In this document: positions 45,482 to 54,161 of the stretch, in pieces
Position numbering within the stretch: position 1 is the first letter of the stretch
Layout of the letters: each line of letters begins with the position of its first letter
Assembly (NCBI GenBank): GCA_945952045.1
Contig: CAMFHE010000003.1
Span: 124,001-188,000, forward strand
DNA: 64,000 nt
DNA from: an uncultured Rhizobium sp.
GTDB lineage: Bacteria > Pseudomonadota > Alphaproteobacteria > Rhizobiales > Rhizobiaceae
Direction: 5' to 3'
The notes under the pieces: model-generated
What the model was told of the DNA's origin: nothing
Database searches by the model: none
What the model saw: only the letters and a program-made list of their open reading frames with translations
Program-made: the position numbers and the translations under genes

Positions 45482-46876
45482 ATGCTGGTCTGCGGCGTCG
45501 ATATCGGGACGACAAATCTCAAGGTTTCAATTGTCGACGGCACAGGCGTCTCCAGATGGACGCGCAGCGTGCCCACGCCACGCAACGCGCCGGCCTCCTC
45601 CACCGCGCAGGTCGATGCAAGCGTCCTCGTTTCCGTGATCGAAGCGCTCATCATCGAAGGATGGGCGGCTGTCGGAAAGGGAAAACCCCTCTGCGCCATC
45701 GCGACAACCGGCGTCGGCGAAGACGGCGTTTGCATCGACCGAAACCTCGTGCCATCGGGTTATGCGATCCCATGGCACGATCGCCGTGCCGTCGGCGAAG
45801 CCGCCGAGATCCGGGCAAGTTCTGCGGCAAGCACGCGCGCCGGCATTCAAATGGAGCACACACGAACCGGCGCGAAATGGCTCTGGCTGCGGCGCAATTC
45901 CCCTGAGCTTCTTGCCGACCGAAGCCTCTGGATAGCGCTGACCGACTACCCGTCGACCGTCTGGACGGGACGGCCTTTCATCAGCGAAACGCTTGCCTCC
46001 CGCACGGGCTGCTACGATATCGGCCGGCGGGAATGGATCGCAGAACTCCTGCAATTCTGCGGCGCGCCTGAACTTCCAGATGTTTTGCGCGCCGGAGACG
46101 TCGTCGGCACGGTCCGCGCCGGCCCGCTCCTGTCGTCGGGCGCGGTCAACGGCAACACGCTCGTCATTGCCGGCGGCCACGATCATCCCGTCGCGGCCGC
46201 GATGATACAACGCATCGATGCGAAGGCGCGCGTGGATTCGATCGGAACGGCCAATGTCGTCTACGGCGAGTCAGTGTCATTTGCATTGGATCGCTTCGAT
46301 CGATATCTCGCATTCATGACCCCGGTTCAGGCGAAGCGCGGCGTTGCCTGCCTCGGCGTGTTTGAATTTGCTTCCGCAGTTGCCGGGTTGAAGGCACGCG
46401 ACATCGATATCCGCTCGGTCCTGGCGCTTCCCAAGCTGCCTGGCGCGCCTTGCTTCCATGCAAAGGCGCAAGACCTTCCGGCAGACGCCAATGCCCGCTC
46501 CATTCTTGAGATGGCAGGGATCACGGCCCGCCGGATGTTCGACCACATGCGTTGGGCAGGCGTGCCCGACGCCGATATCTACGCTACCGGAGGCTGGAGC
46601 CGCTCACAAAGCCTGCTGGAATTGCGGGCAAGCATTTTTGGCGTTTCCGTGCGCGTTCTCAGCGAACAGGAACCTGCCGTCGTCGGCGCCGCCCTCCTCG
46701 CCGCCGAAGGCCTTGGCGAAACCGTCGATTTCACGACGGGCGTGACAACACAAACGGTTGATCCGGACCCGAAATGGGCCGAATTCTATCAGGACAGTTA
46801 CCGCGAAGCCTTCGGTGAGGATGACCGAGCGGCAACCGACAATTTGGATCGCTCGCACGTACACGACGGGCAATAG
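45482..46876 (+). CDS. FGGY-family carbohydrate kinase
   Basis: 464 residues from ATG 45482 (MLVCGVDIGTTNLKVSIVDG), with GGAG about 10 bases upstream; an in-frame region further upstream overlaps the operator and is not coding. The ATPase-fold landmarks are the phosphate-1 loop GVDIGTTNLK, IATTGVGEDGVC, the catalytic aspartate region GGHDHPVAAA, and ATGGWSRSQSLLEL (adenosine loop). It phosphorylates a sugar or polyol entering through the ABC transporter. The substrate cannot be read from sequence. A GAGGAGG site then leads into the DHA kinase gene 20 bases on. Confidence 0.9.
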   Translation: MLVCGVDIGTTNLKVSIVDGTGVSRWTRSVPTPRNAPASSTAQVDASVLVSVIEALIIEGWAAVGKGKPLCAIATTGVGEDGVCIDRNLVPSGYAIPWHDRRAVGEAAEIRASSAASTRAGIQMEHTRTGAKWLWLRRNSPELLADRSLWIALTDYPSTVWTGRPFISETLASRTGCYDIGRREWIAELLQFCGAPELPDVLRAGDVVGTVRAGPLLSSGAVNGNTLVIAGGHDHPVAAAMIQRIDAKARVDSIGTANVVYGESVSFALDRFDRYLAFMTPVQAKRGVACLGVFEFASAVAGLKARDIDIRSVLALPKLPGAPCFHAKAQDLPADANARSILEMAGITARRMFDHMRWAGVPDADIYATGGWSRSQSLLELRASIFGVSVRVLSEQEPAVVGAALLAAEGLGETVDFTTGVTTQTVDPDPKWAEFYQDSYREAFGEDDRAATDNLDRSHVHDGQ

Positions 46877-46896
46877 ACCATTCAGAGGAGGCAAGC

Positions 46897-48585
46897 ATGA
46901 AGAAACTGATCAATGATCCCTCAACCGTTGTCCGCGACATGCTGGAAGGGGTCGTTGCGCTCAGCCCGGCCACTGTCCTGCTCGCTGACGAAAATGTGGT
47001 GATCCGCTCCGGTCTTGCGGAGACCGAAAAGCGAAAAGTCGCCATTCTGTCCGGCGGGGGCAGCGGTCATGAGCCGGCGCATGCGGGTTATGTCGGAAAG
47101 GGAATGCTGACGGCGGCGGTTGCCGGCGACGTTTTCACCTCGCCGAGCACGGATGCCGTTCTCGCAGGGATCCGCGCCTGTGCCGGGCCGGCGGGCGCGC
47201 TGCTTGTCGTCAAGAATTATACCGGTGACCGCCTCAACTTCGGCCTGGCCGCCGAACTCGCACGCGCGGAAGGCATTCCGGTCGAAATCGTGGTCGTGGC
47301 GGACGATGTCGCCCTGAAAGACACGGTAGGCGTCGATCGCCGTCGTGGTATCGCCGGCACGATTTTCGTTCACAAGCTTGCAGGTGCGGCGGCGGAAAGA
47401 GGCTTGCCTCTCTCCGAGGTTGCGCGCGTCGCCCGCTCCGCGGCGGCCAGCCTTTCCACCATGGGAATCTCGCTTGGTTCCTGCACGCTTCCTTCTGTCG
47501 GCAAGCCGGGCTTCGTGCTCGGCGAGAGGGAAATCGAGGTCGGACTCGGCATTCATGGCGAGCAGGGCGTGCGGCGCATGGAGATCGCTTCGGCCGATCA
47601 GCTGACATCGTTGATCATCGATACGATCGAAGCCGATGGAAAGCTGAAGGCGGGCGACCGGATCGCCCTGTTGGTCAACGGTCTCGGCTCAACCCCGCCG
47701 ATGGAGCTTTCGATCGTCGCCCGGTCCGCCGTCAAACTGCTGGAAGCAAAGGGAATAGCGATCGAACGAGCCTGGGCGGGAACTTTCCTGTCCGCCCTTG
47801 ATATGCCCGGCTTCTCGTTGTCGGTGATGCATGTCGATGATGACATTCTTGCCCTGGTCGATCATGAGACCGATGCGATTGCCTGGCCAAGAGGCGGAGC
47901 GGTCAACAAACGACGCGTCTTGCCATCGGTCGTCAAGGAATCGCCCCCGTCCTCCATAGGCAGCGTCACCATTGCCGGAACGCGACTGCGCGAAGCCGCA
48001 GCTGCCGTCGCAAAGACAATGATCGACGCCGAACCGGAACTCACAGAGCTGGACAGCGTCACCGGCGATGGCGACCTTGGCGCCAGCATGGTGCGCGGGG
48101 CCGAAGCGATCCTGGCTCTTCCCCCGGACAGCTTCTGCGATGTGGCGAGCGGTCTCATGGCCATGGCCAATGCGATGCGCAAGGCAATCGGCGGCAGTTC
48201 CGGCCCCTTCTATGCCACTGGCCTGATGCGTGCCTCGCGAAGCCTCGCCGGAATAAACGAACCGACCGCAACGCAGATGGCCGATGCATTCGGTCAAGCA
48301 GTCCAGGCGGTCTCCGATCTCGGTGGCGCAAGACCGGGTGACCGGACAATGATCGACGCCCTTGTCCCCGCCGCCACTGCTTTTGCCGATGCGCTGGCCG
48401 CCGGCAGCCCACCCGCTCTCGCGTGGAAAGAGGCAGTCGATGCCGGCGTCAAGGGTGCGGAAGCGACGCGCTCCATGCGTCCGCGCCTTGGCCGCGCCAG
48501 CTATCTGGGGGATCGTGCCTTGGGTCATCAAGACGCCGGCGCAGCCGCAGTCGCCATCTGGCTTCGGGCGATCTCGACGCCATAG
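46897..48585 (+). CDS. dihydroxyacetone/triose-type kinase, DhaK-DhaL fusion
   Basis: 562 residues. The DhaK half (about 1-330) has ILSGGGSGHEPAHAGYVGKG and GLGIHGEQG, whose histidine binds the keto-substrate covalently. The DhaL half (about 355-562) has the Mg-ATP motif DGDLGASM, GGSSGPFYATGL and SYLGDRALGHQDAGA. This single-chain ATP-dependent organisation is that of DHA kinases and also of erythrulose kinases (DerK/LerK). Co-transcribed with the FGGY kinase and co-regulated with an aldolase, it may salvage dihydroxyacetone released by aldol cleavage or phosphorylate a tetrulose directly. Confidence 0.92.
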   Translation: MKKLINDPSTVVRDMLEGVVALSPATVLLADENVVIRSGLAETEKRKVAILSGGGSGHEPAHAGYVGKGMLTAAVAGDVFTSPSTDAVLAGIRACAGPAGALLVVKNYTGDRLNFGLAAELARAEGIPVEIVVVADDVALKDTVGVDRRRGIAGTIFVHKLAGAAAERGLPLSEVARVARSAAASLSTMGISLGSCTLPSVGKPGFVLGEREIEVGLGIHGEQGVRRMEIASADQLTSLIIDTIEADGKLKAGDRIALLVNGLGSTPPMELSIVARSAVKLLEAKGIAIERAWAGTFLSALDMPGFSLSVMHVDDDILALVDHETDAIAWPRGGAVNKRRVLPSVVKESPPSSIGSVTIAGTRLREAAAAVAKTMIDAEPELTELDSVTGDGDLGASMVRGAEAILALPPDSFCDVASGLMAMANAMRKAIGGSSGPFYATGLMRASRSLAGINEPTATQMADAFGQAVQAVSDLGGARPGDRTMIDALVPAATAFADALAAGSPPALAWKEAVDAGVKGAEATRSMRPRLGRASYLGDRALGHQDAGAAAVAIWLRAISTP

Positions 48586-48634
48586 GGCATTTCCCGAAAG
48601 CGAGCGATCGAGCCGAGGGAATATCTGCAATACG

Positions 48635-48672
48635 ACAAAACCTCCCCACGTTTTTTTCGCGGACGAGGTTTT
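48635..48672. terminator. inverted repeat after DHA kinase gene
   Basis: CAAAACCTC (48635-48643) and GAGGTTTTG (48664-48672) pair perfectly over 9 bp, enclosing CCCACGTTTTTTTCGCGGAC. The T-run is inside the loop rather than after the stem, so classic intrinsic termination is doubtful. It is the only structured candidate at the operon end. Confidence 0.35.
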
Positions 48673-48794
48673 GTGAGATGAGCAGACTTTACCGGCGCGT
48701 AGTTTCGCTCAGATGACGTTGCAGCCGGAACTGATTGCCGGCTGGATCGAAAACTGATCGAAGCGTCAATTCGACGCTGATGCGCCTGATCGGT

Positions 48795-48821
48795 CCCTGC
48801 CGGAGCCGAGCGCCGGCAGGG
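48795..48821. terminator. hairpin past the SerC/SerA-like fusion gene
   Basis: CCCTGCCGG (48795-48803) and CCGGCAGGG (48813-48821) form a 9-bp stem with a 9-base loop, about 26 bases past the stop of the minus-strand fusion gene. No U-run follows on the minus strand; a T5 run at 48838 follows on the plus strand after 16 bases. It is probably a 3' stabiliser or weak bidirectional end. Confidence 0.4.
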
Positions 48822-48846
48822 GGCGGGCCAAGCCCTCTTTTTGACG

Positions 48847-51813
48847 TTACTTCGCCGGCGGCGCGAGAAGGCCAGTGGCCTTCAGCAGGTTCTGCTGGGC
48901 GAGAGCGCTCTGGGCGAGCAGCGCGCGATACCGCTCGACGATCCGGGATTGATGTGCATCGTCCGAGACCGAGGCGAGCGCACCGATGATCGAGGTGATG
49001 TTCTCGCTGGCGTTGCGGAGCTGCTCCAGCAATTCCGCATTCGCCGTAACGCGCTGCATGTCGCCCGCAGTCACCAGTCCGATACCGAGCGGCGTGCGCG
49101 CGCCTTTCGACACATATCCTTCGGGCAGATCGCCCTTCAGGTTGGTGATGACACGGTTTCGGATGGCATCCACCAGCTGGTCGACGGCCTGCTTGGCGCC
49201 CGAAACGCGCGTTGGATGGTCGGTATCGGCTGCGGCATGCGGCAGAAGCTCAAGCTTGTCGGCATGCTTGGGCAGAAGCGACAGGTAGGGCTTCATCGGA
49301 CCGGTGACGCCATCGGCCGACTTGAAGATATCGGCATCGATGGCGGCATGGCGGACCTTGCCGGACGACAGGGCTGCGTCGAGTGCAGCGACGTCAACGA
49401 GTTCGCCACGGTCGTAGTTGAGCAGAACCGCCCGGTCGTTCAATCCCGAGAGAACTTCGCCATTGACGAGACCGGCATTCGAAAAGACGCCCGTTGCCGG
49501 ATCCTGACGGCCGAGGCCGAGATGGACCGAAAGCACATCCGCGCCACGGGCGGCGGCGGCGGGCGTTTCGGCGTAATCATAACCTTCGGACAGGATGTTG
49601 TCGCGATGCGCCGGGCGGGCGTAGATCACCACGCCCATGTGGAAGCCCTTCGCAATCCGTGCAAGCTCGCGGCCGATATTGCCGTAACCGAGGATGGCGA
49701 TGCGCTTGCCCTCGAGCTTCTCCGTCGGATACTCGGCGAGGTTCTTGCCGGTATCGAAATCACCTTTGACGACACGGTCGTGAAGCGCGCCGACCGGCAG
49801 GTCCGGCGTGACCTTCAGGAGCGCCTTGAAGGCCATCTGGGCGGTGGCCCGGCTGTTGATACCAGGCGTGTTCATCAGCGGCGCTTCGCCGCCTTCGCCG
49901 TTGCCGCCGCCCCAGGAGGCCGAGCCCATATTGCCCGTACCGGTGCCGATGCGCACGCCGCCCAGCCGGAACTTTGCGCCAGCCGGAATGAAAGTCGCGG
50001 CAGCGATGACCGCATCGTACTGACCGTCGCCCGCTTCCGACAGAAGCTCATCGGCGGTGCTCAGATGCGGCTGATAGAAGAAGTGAATCTTTCCATCATT
50101 CGCAGCGCCGGCACCCTTGATGGAGCCTTCATGGAAGACGCCGCCCTTTTCGCCGATATAGGAAACGAGTTCGCTGTGATCGAGACGACCATCGGTGCCA
50201 AAGCGAAGACCGATGGCATCGGCGATCAGGACATTGACGGTGCCTTCACGAACGCCCTCGGCGGACGCACCACCAGCGGCAGCGTAATCGACCTTGCTGC
50301 CGCGACGCTCCAGCTCTTCTTCGAGAACGACGATCTTGGCGCGCAGGTAAGCGTATTTCAGGTTTTCAAGCAAAGCCGTGATATCGGACGGCTCACGGAT
50401 ACCGCCGACCCAGGCGCGATAGTCGCCGGGCGTGCCGGGAAACGCATTGACATAGCGGGCGGCATCGAGGCCCGTTTCATGCTCGCCATTCGGATGCGTG
50501 ATGCCTTCATAGCCGAGCAGCTGCTTCGAGCGCGCGATGATGCGCGGATGCAGGTCGGAAGCCGAGACAGCGCCGTCATTGACCTTGATAAGGGTAACGG
50601 CCGCGCCGCGGCGTGCTTCCTCGCTGACAACGAGGCTGAAAAGCGGGTTGCGGCTGACCCATTCGTTGACGATTTCACGGTTTGCGGCCGAGCGCTTGTT
50701 GAGTTCATCGACGGAGCCGACGCGGCGCTCGGTCTGCAGCAGGCCGAAGGTCGTCTCGGCGAAGGCGAGCGCGCTGTAGGTGTTGATCACACCACCAAGC
50801 ATGCGGTCTTCCTGCGCATCGTAGAACGGACCGGCATCGACCGAGCGCTTGCTGCTGAGCGGCTGCTTCGGATCGAGCGGCGGCGCGATCTTCAGCTGGC
50901 GGGGAATGGCCCAGGAGGGGTTGGCCTGGTTCCGCTCGATGAGGGCGAGGGCCGCCGGCGTGAAGGAGGCGACGAAATAGCCGGACACACCGCCGATTGC
51001 CTTCTGGAATGGCATGAACAGGCAGCACTTGGCCATGACGGCGCGCACGGTTTCCGGCGACCAGGGCATTGCACCCAGCATGGAAGTCGCGTCGAAGACG
51101 GCGTGACGGTTTTCCGGATCGCCGTCGAGCCATGTCAGCAGCTCGTGAATTTCCTCGTCGGTGTAAGAGTTGGCGCCCGTCGTCTCATGGCCGACGCCGA
51201 CGAAAACCGAAATGCCGAGCTCGGCAAGCGTCTTGGCCGAGGGAATTGCGCCTTCCTTCTGCGCGAAATGGATGCGGCTCTCATCGCCGTTTTCGGCGAA
51301 ACGATGCATCTCGATCAGCTGCGTCGCCCAGGACTGGCGGAAGAAGCCGGAAGCGCCGGCATCGCTGCCTTCAGGGCGCGGCGTATCGACGTAGACACGC
51401 TGGTCGGCTTCGTTGGCATTGAGAAGATGCTGGACGCAAACCGTATAGCCGCTGTGGCCGCCGCCCAGGCCGACGGCGATGCGGTTTGTCTTCGGGAAAA
51501 GGAAGTAGCGATGGATCGCCCGCATCATGTCGAGCAGGATTTTGTCGGCCGGATAACCGCGATGCATGCTGCGCGAAAGTTCGGCCGTGGTGAAGGCGCC
51601 GATATCCTTGCCGGTATCGTCGAACTTGCGATAGGTCGCTTCGATCCAGCGGTCGAACTCGAAACGGCGAAGCCGGCTATCGACTTCATCCTTGGTGGCA
51701 TCGGTGATCGGGCCGACGCCGAAGAAGGGGTTTGACGGAATGGCCGGCGCGCCACCCTTGGTCAGATCGAGCGCGGCGCGGCGTTCAGCATGCAGTTCGG
51801 TATCCGAAATCAT
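48847..51813 (-). CDS. PLP aminotransferase (SerC-like) fused to 2-hydroxyacid dehydrogenase (SerA-like)
   Basis: 988 residues. Residues about 20-490 look like a class V (phosphoserine-type) aminotransferase: AVGLGGGHSGYT, the PLP-ring aspartate region AVFDATSM (Asp241) and CCLFMPFQKAIGG with candidate Schiff-base Lys271. Residues about 590-900 look like a D-isomer-specific 2-hydroxyacid dehydrogenase: NAD loop AILGYGNIGRELARI (709-714), NYDRGELVD with Arg802, and LLPHAAADT with His859. Phosphoserine synthesis uses exactly these two enzyme types in sequence. Single-chain fusion is unusual, and the central segment 490-590 matches neither. Substrate channelling of a serine-like or other hydroxy/keto/amino acid series is likely. 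It may be distinct from true SerA/SerC, which are usually encoded elsewhere. Confidence 0.8.
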   Translation of the reverse strand: MISDTELHAERRAALDLTKGGAPAIPSNPFFGVGPITDATKDEVDSRLRRFEFDRWIEATYRKFDDTGKDIGAFTTAELSRSMHRGYPADKILLDMMRAIHRYFLFPKTNRIAVGLGGGHSGYTVCVQHLLNANEADQRVYVDTPRPEGSDAGASGFFRQSWATQLIEMHRFAENGDESRIHFAQKEGAIPSAKTLAELGISVFVGVGHETTGANSYTDEEIHELLTWLDGDPENRHAVFDATSMLGAMPWSPETVRAVMAKCCLFMPFQKAIGGVSGYFVASFTPAALALIERNQANPSWAIPRQLKIAPPLDPKQPLSSKRSVDAGPFYDAQEDRMLGGVINTYSALAFAETTFGLLQTERRVGSVDELNKRSAANREIVNEWVSRNPLFSLVVSEEARRGAAVTLIKVNDGAVSASDLHPRIIARSKQLLGYEGITHPNGEHETGLDAARYVNAFPGTPGDYRAWVGGIREPSDITALLENLKYAYLRAKIVVLEEELERRGSKVDYAAAGGASAEGVREGTVNVLIADAIGLRFGTDGRLDHSELVSYIGEKGGVFHEGSIKGAGAANDGKIHFFYQPHLSTADELLSEAGDGQYDAVIAAATFIPAGAKFRLGGVRIGTGTGNMGSASWGGGNGEGGEAPLMNTPGINSRATAQMAFKALLKVTPDLPVGALHDRVVKGDFDTGKNLAEYPTEKLEGKRIAILGYGNIGRELARIAKGFHMGVVIYARPAHRDNILSEGYDYAETPAAAARGADVLSVHLGLGRQDPATGVFSNAGLVNGEVLSGLNDRAVLLNYDRGELVDVAALDAALSSGKVRHAAIDADIFKSADGVTGPMKPYLSLLPKHADKLELLPHAAADTDHPTRVSGAKQAVDQLVDAIRNRVITNLKGDLPEGYVSKGARTPLGIGLVTAGDMQRVTANAELLEQLRNASENITSIIGALASVSDDAHQSRIVERYRALLAQSALAQQNLLKATGLLAPPAK

Positions 51814-52113
51814 GAAATTCCTCTCTCCCTTTCAGTCGCGCCAAAGACGCAGAAGTGGCTGACATAATGTTGAGAAATTTGTGTCGCGCGCGGTACAGTC
51901 ACGAAGTCTTGCAGTACGATTGCGACATGGGGGACGGACGGGCCGGCAAACTTCAGGCGTCTACGAATAAAAGTGCCCGCCTCGATAAAAAGACCGGCGC
52001 AGGTTTGTCAGCGTGCACGCCGATGCAATGGATTGCGCGACAAGATCGACAGGATCCGATCTCCGTTATCGAGCTTTTTACCCTAGAGACGAAAACCCCT
52101 ATGCGGGCAGCAC

Positions 52114-52144
52114 AAAAAACCCTGCTGCAAGTCATGCAGCAGGG
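52114..52144 (-). terminator. Rho-independent terminator on the minus strand
   Basis: Read on the minus strand: CCCTGCTGCA, loop TGACT, TGCAGCAGGG, then TTTTTT. The 10-bp perfect stem with a 5-base loop and six Ts is a textbook intrinsic terminator. It is oriented only leftwards. Confidence 0.85.
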
Positions 52145-52168
52145 CACTGGAAAACTGGAGGTATGAAT
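52114..52168 (-). ncRNA. candidate small RNA ending at the minus-strand terminator
   Basis: Upstream of the terminator on the minus strand is TTGATG (52203-52198), a 17-base spacer and TAGATT (52180-52175), a plausible sigma-70 promoter. A transcript starting near 52168 would be about 55 nt, with an unstructured 5' part containing ACCTCC (anti-ribosome-site sequence) and the terminator hairpin. No known Rhizobiales small RNA family was recognised. Promoter match is only 4/6 at each box. Confidence 0.4.
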
Positions 52169-52386
52169 ATTACGAATCTATTAAAAACATGAGAGGCCAT
52201 CAATACTTCCAATGGGTGAGGTGGCAACCTTTCTCGACGACCCGGCGGGCAGCCTGTCGAACGCCCGTTCCGCGACGATTTTTTGTTGATGGTCGGAAGG
52301 GGACGACGCCGATGGCGAACATCTGCTGGACAAAAGCGGCCATGGCTGATTTTCGTATGCCATCGTTACGCCCCAACGAGGATTTC

Positions 52387-52650
52387 ATGGCGAAAAAGCC
52401 CAAACTCGAGCATTCGGAACTCTCCGGCGAATTCACCGAGGATGACGTAACCGTCCTCGTCGATATCTATCGCCCGGCCGGGACACAGCAGGACTGGAAG
52501 CTGGAAGTCGTCACGCAGAACGAAGATCTGTTCGAATGGGAAGAAGGTTTCGCAACCGATCGCGAAGCCTTCGACGAATTCCTGGCGACGGTGGCGCGCG
52601 ATGGCATTCATTCCTTCCTGGATGACGACGACGTTCCGACGACCCACTAG
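52387..52650 (+). CDS. small conserved-looking acidic protein
   Basis: 87 residues from ATG 52387 (MAKKPKLEHSELSGEFTEDD), with a GAGG site upstream; the frame is open before it but without a start signal. It is acidic, with a beta-strand pattern VTVLVDIYRPAGTQQDWKLE and ends FLDDDDVPTTH. No signal peptide or membrane segment. The family is not recognised; similar short proteins are usual in rhizobial genomes. It is followed by the next plus-strand gene after about 85 bases. Confidence 0.75.
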   Translation: MAKKPKLEHSELSGEFTEDDVTVLVDIYRPAGTQQDWKLEVVTQNEDLFEWEEGFATDREAFDEFLATVARDGIHSFLDDDDVPTTH

Positions 52651-52735
52651 AAGCGTTTCCACGGCATATGCGGACGGAAAACCGCTTCAGACGGGTTCCG
52701 GAACGGCTCTGCTAACGAAACGAGACGGACATTCC

Positions 52736-53227
52736 ATGAAGCCTTGCTGGCTCTTCGCTCTTACTGCATTGTTCCCGCTCTCCGCCGCCGCAAATTGCAT
52801 TCCGCCATGGCAGACGCTCTTTGCCTGCAACATACCGGAGAAAAACGCACGCGCGGAATTTTGCCAGATCAGCGATGGCGACAGCACTGCCCGGCAAGGT
52901 CGCAAGAGCGCATATTATACCTATGCCGTCGGTTCAAACGTAGCCGAGCTCTATTTCGAAACGGACGGCTATTCCTTTTCGACCAAGGACACCGAAGTCG
53001 ATCATCCGACCGACCTCACCATGGGCATCGGTTTTACCAACAAGAATTACGTCTACGCATTCTTCGTGACCGAGGACAAACGCCTCGACGGGCGAATCCG
53101 CGATGCCGATATTCGCGTCTACACATCCGAGAATGCGTTCAGCAGCCAGGAACGGAATACGGAACGTCTACGCCTGCAATGTGATCCGGCGTCAATCATC
53201 GCCAATCAGGATAACATTCGCCCGTAG
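52736..53227 (+). CDS. exported hypothetical protein
   Basis: 163 residues from ATG 52736 with a signal peptide MKPCWLFALTALFPLSAAA, leaving a mature protein with paired cysteines (NCIPPWQTLFACNIPE, FCQISD, LQCDP) that suggests disulfide-stabilised periplasmic folding. Middle landmarks are AYYTYAVGSNVAELYFETDG and TMGIGFTNKNYVYAFFVTED. I do not recognise a family. It ends 10 bases from the convergent folD stop. Confidence 0.75.
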   Translation: MKPCWLFALTALFPLSAAANCIPPWQTLFACNIPEKNARAEFCQISDGDSTARQGRKSAYYTYAVGSNVAELYFETDGYSFSTKDTEVDHPTDLTMGIGFTNKNYVYAFFVTEDKRLDGRIRDADIRVYTSENAFSSQERNTERLRLQCDPASIIANQDNIRP

Positions 53228-53237
53228 CGGAAAGCGC

Positions 53238-54137
53238 TCAGCGAAAGTCTGGCGGCGTGACGCCAGCTTTGCGATGGGCGGCGATAACCGTATTGGCCAT
53301 CAGCATGGCGATGGTCATCGGGCCGACGCCGCCCGGAACCGGGGTGATGACACCGGCAACTTCGGCAACCTCATCGAAAGCGACGTCGCCGACAAGCCGT
53401 GACTTGCCCTCACCCCTCTCCGGTGCCGCGACGCGGTTGATGCCGACATCGATGACGGTCGCACCGGGCTTGACCCAATCCACCTTGACCATCTGAGGAC
53501 GGCCGACGGCGGCGACGAGGATATCGGCGTTGCGGCAAACCGCGGCCAAATCGCGCGTGCGGGAATGCGCAGTCGTCACCGTCGCATTCGCGGCCAGCAG
53601 CAACGCCGACATCGGCTTGCCGAACAGGTTGGAGCGGCCGATGACGACCGCATTCAGCCCCGAGAGATCGTCGCCATGGATGCGGCGCACGAAGACCATG
53701 GCGCCCGCCGGCGTGCAGGAGACGAGGCCGCCCGCGAGATCGCCCGTCGCCACCTTGCCGGCATTGACGACATGCAGGCCGTCGACATCCTTTTCCGGTC
53801 GGATCGACTGGATGATCGGCTCGGCGTTCAGATGTCTGGGCAGCGGAAGCTGCACGAGGATACCGTGGATTGTCTCGTGTGAATTCAGGCTTTCGACGAG
53901 GCGGGCAAGCTCGCCTTGCGTCGTCGTTTCCGGCAGCGTGTGCTGGATGGAATTGAAGCCGCATTCCTTCGCCATGCGGCTTTTCGCTCCGACATAGGCA
54001 TGGCTCGCCGGATCGTCGCCGACGATGACGACGGCAAGGCCCGGCTTGACGCCGGCTTTTCCTTCAAGCGCCAATGTCGCTGACTTCACCGCGTCGATCA
54101 CCGACGCGGCAACCTGCTTGCCGTCGATAACGGTCAT
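53238..54137 (-). CDS. folD: methylene-THF dehydrogenase/methenyl-THF cyclohydrolase FolD
   Basis: 299 residues. Landmarks are [25 protein letters not shown] (with the catalytic lysine in AKSRMA), [24 protein letters not shown], then the NADP site [13 protein letters not shown] and a C-terminal [15 protein letters not shown]. FolD oxidises 5,10-methylene-THF to 10-formyl-THF in the cytoplasm. It is located 24 bases after soxG on the same strand, as in sox/mgd clusters, and directly uses the methylene-THF that the sox-type oxidase makes. Confidence 0.96.
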   Translation of the reverse strand: MTVIDGKQVAASVIDAVKSATLALEGKAGVKPGLAVVIVGDDPASHAYVGAKSRMAKECGFNSIQHTLPETTTQGELARLVESLNSHETIHGILVQLPLPRHLNAEPIIQSIRPEKDVDGLHVVNAGKVATGDLAGGLVSCTPAGAMVFVRRIHGDDLSGLNAVVIGRSNLFGKPMSALLLAANATVTTAHSRTRDLAAVCRNADILVAAVGRPQMVKVDWVKPGATVIDVGINRVAAPERGEGKSRLVGDVAFDEVAEVAGVITPVPGGVGPMTIAMLMANTVIAAHRKAGVTPPDFR

Positions 54138-54161
54138 ATTCGATAGTCTCCGGCTTTCGGC

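Larger units (their letters stand above)
51814..52386. other. 573-bp gap with a minus-strand terminator and possible small RNA
   Basis: The left 60 bases hold the fusion-gene ribosome site and presumably its promoter. Short open frames on both strands lack ribosome sites and family features. A strong minus-strand intrinsic terminator at 52114-52144 has no protein gene upstream of it, because the next genes to the right read the other way. Confidence 0.6.

Noticed and set aside
39528..46876. Assignment of the transport/kinase/aldolase set as an AI-2 (lsr) operon
   Set aside because: FGGY kinase and LsrF-like aldolase occur in lsr loci, but there is no LsrR, no LsrG, only one permease gene, and a GntR/UTRA regulator plus DHA kinase instead.
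48841..51735. Plus-strand open frame opposite the fusion enzyme
   Set aside because: Shadow frame; all enzyme motifs are on the minus strand.
51855..52166. Plus-strand 103-codon frame in the gap
   Set aside because: No ribosome site, composition unlike neighbouring genes, and it crosses the minus-strand terminator.
52200..52343. 47-codon minus-strand frame starting MAAFVQQMFAIG before the small-RNA candidate
   Set aside because: No convincing ribosome site and no family similarity; it overlaps the promoter of the candidate RNA. It cannot be excluded completely.
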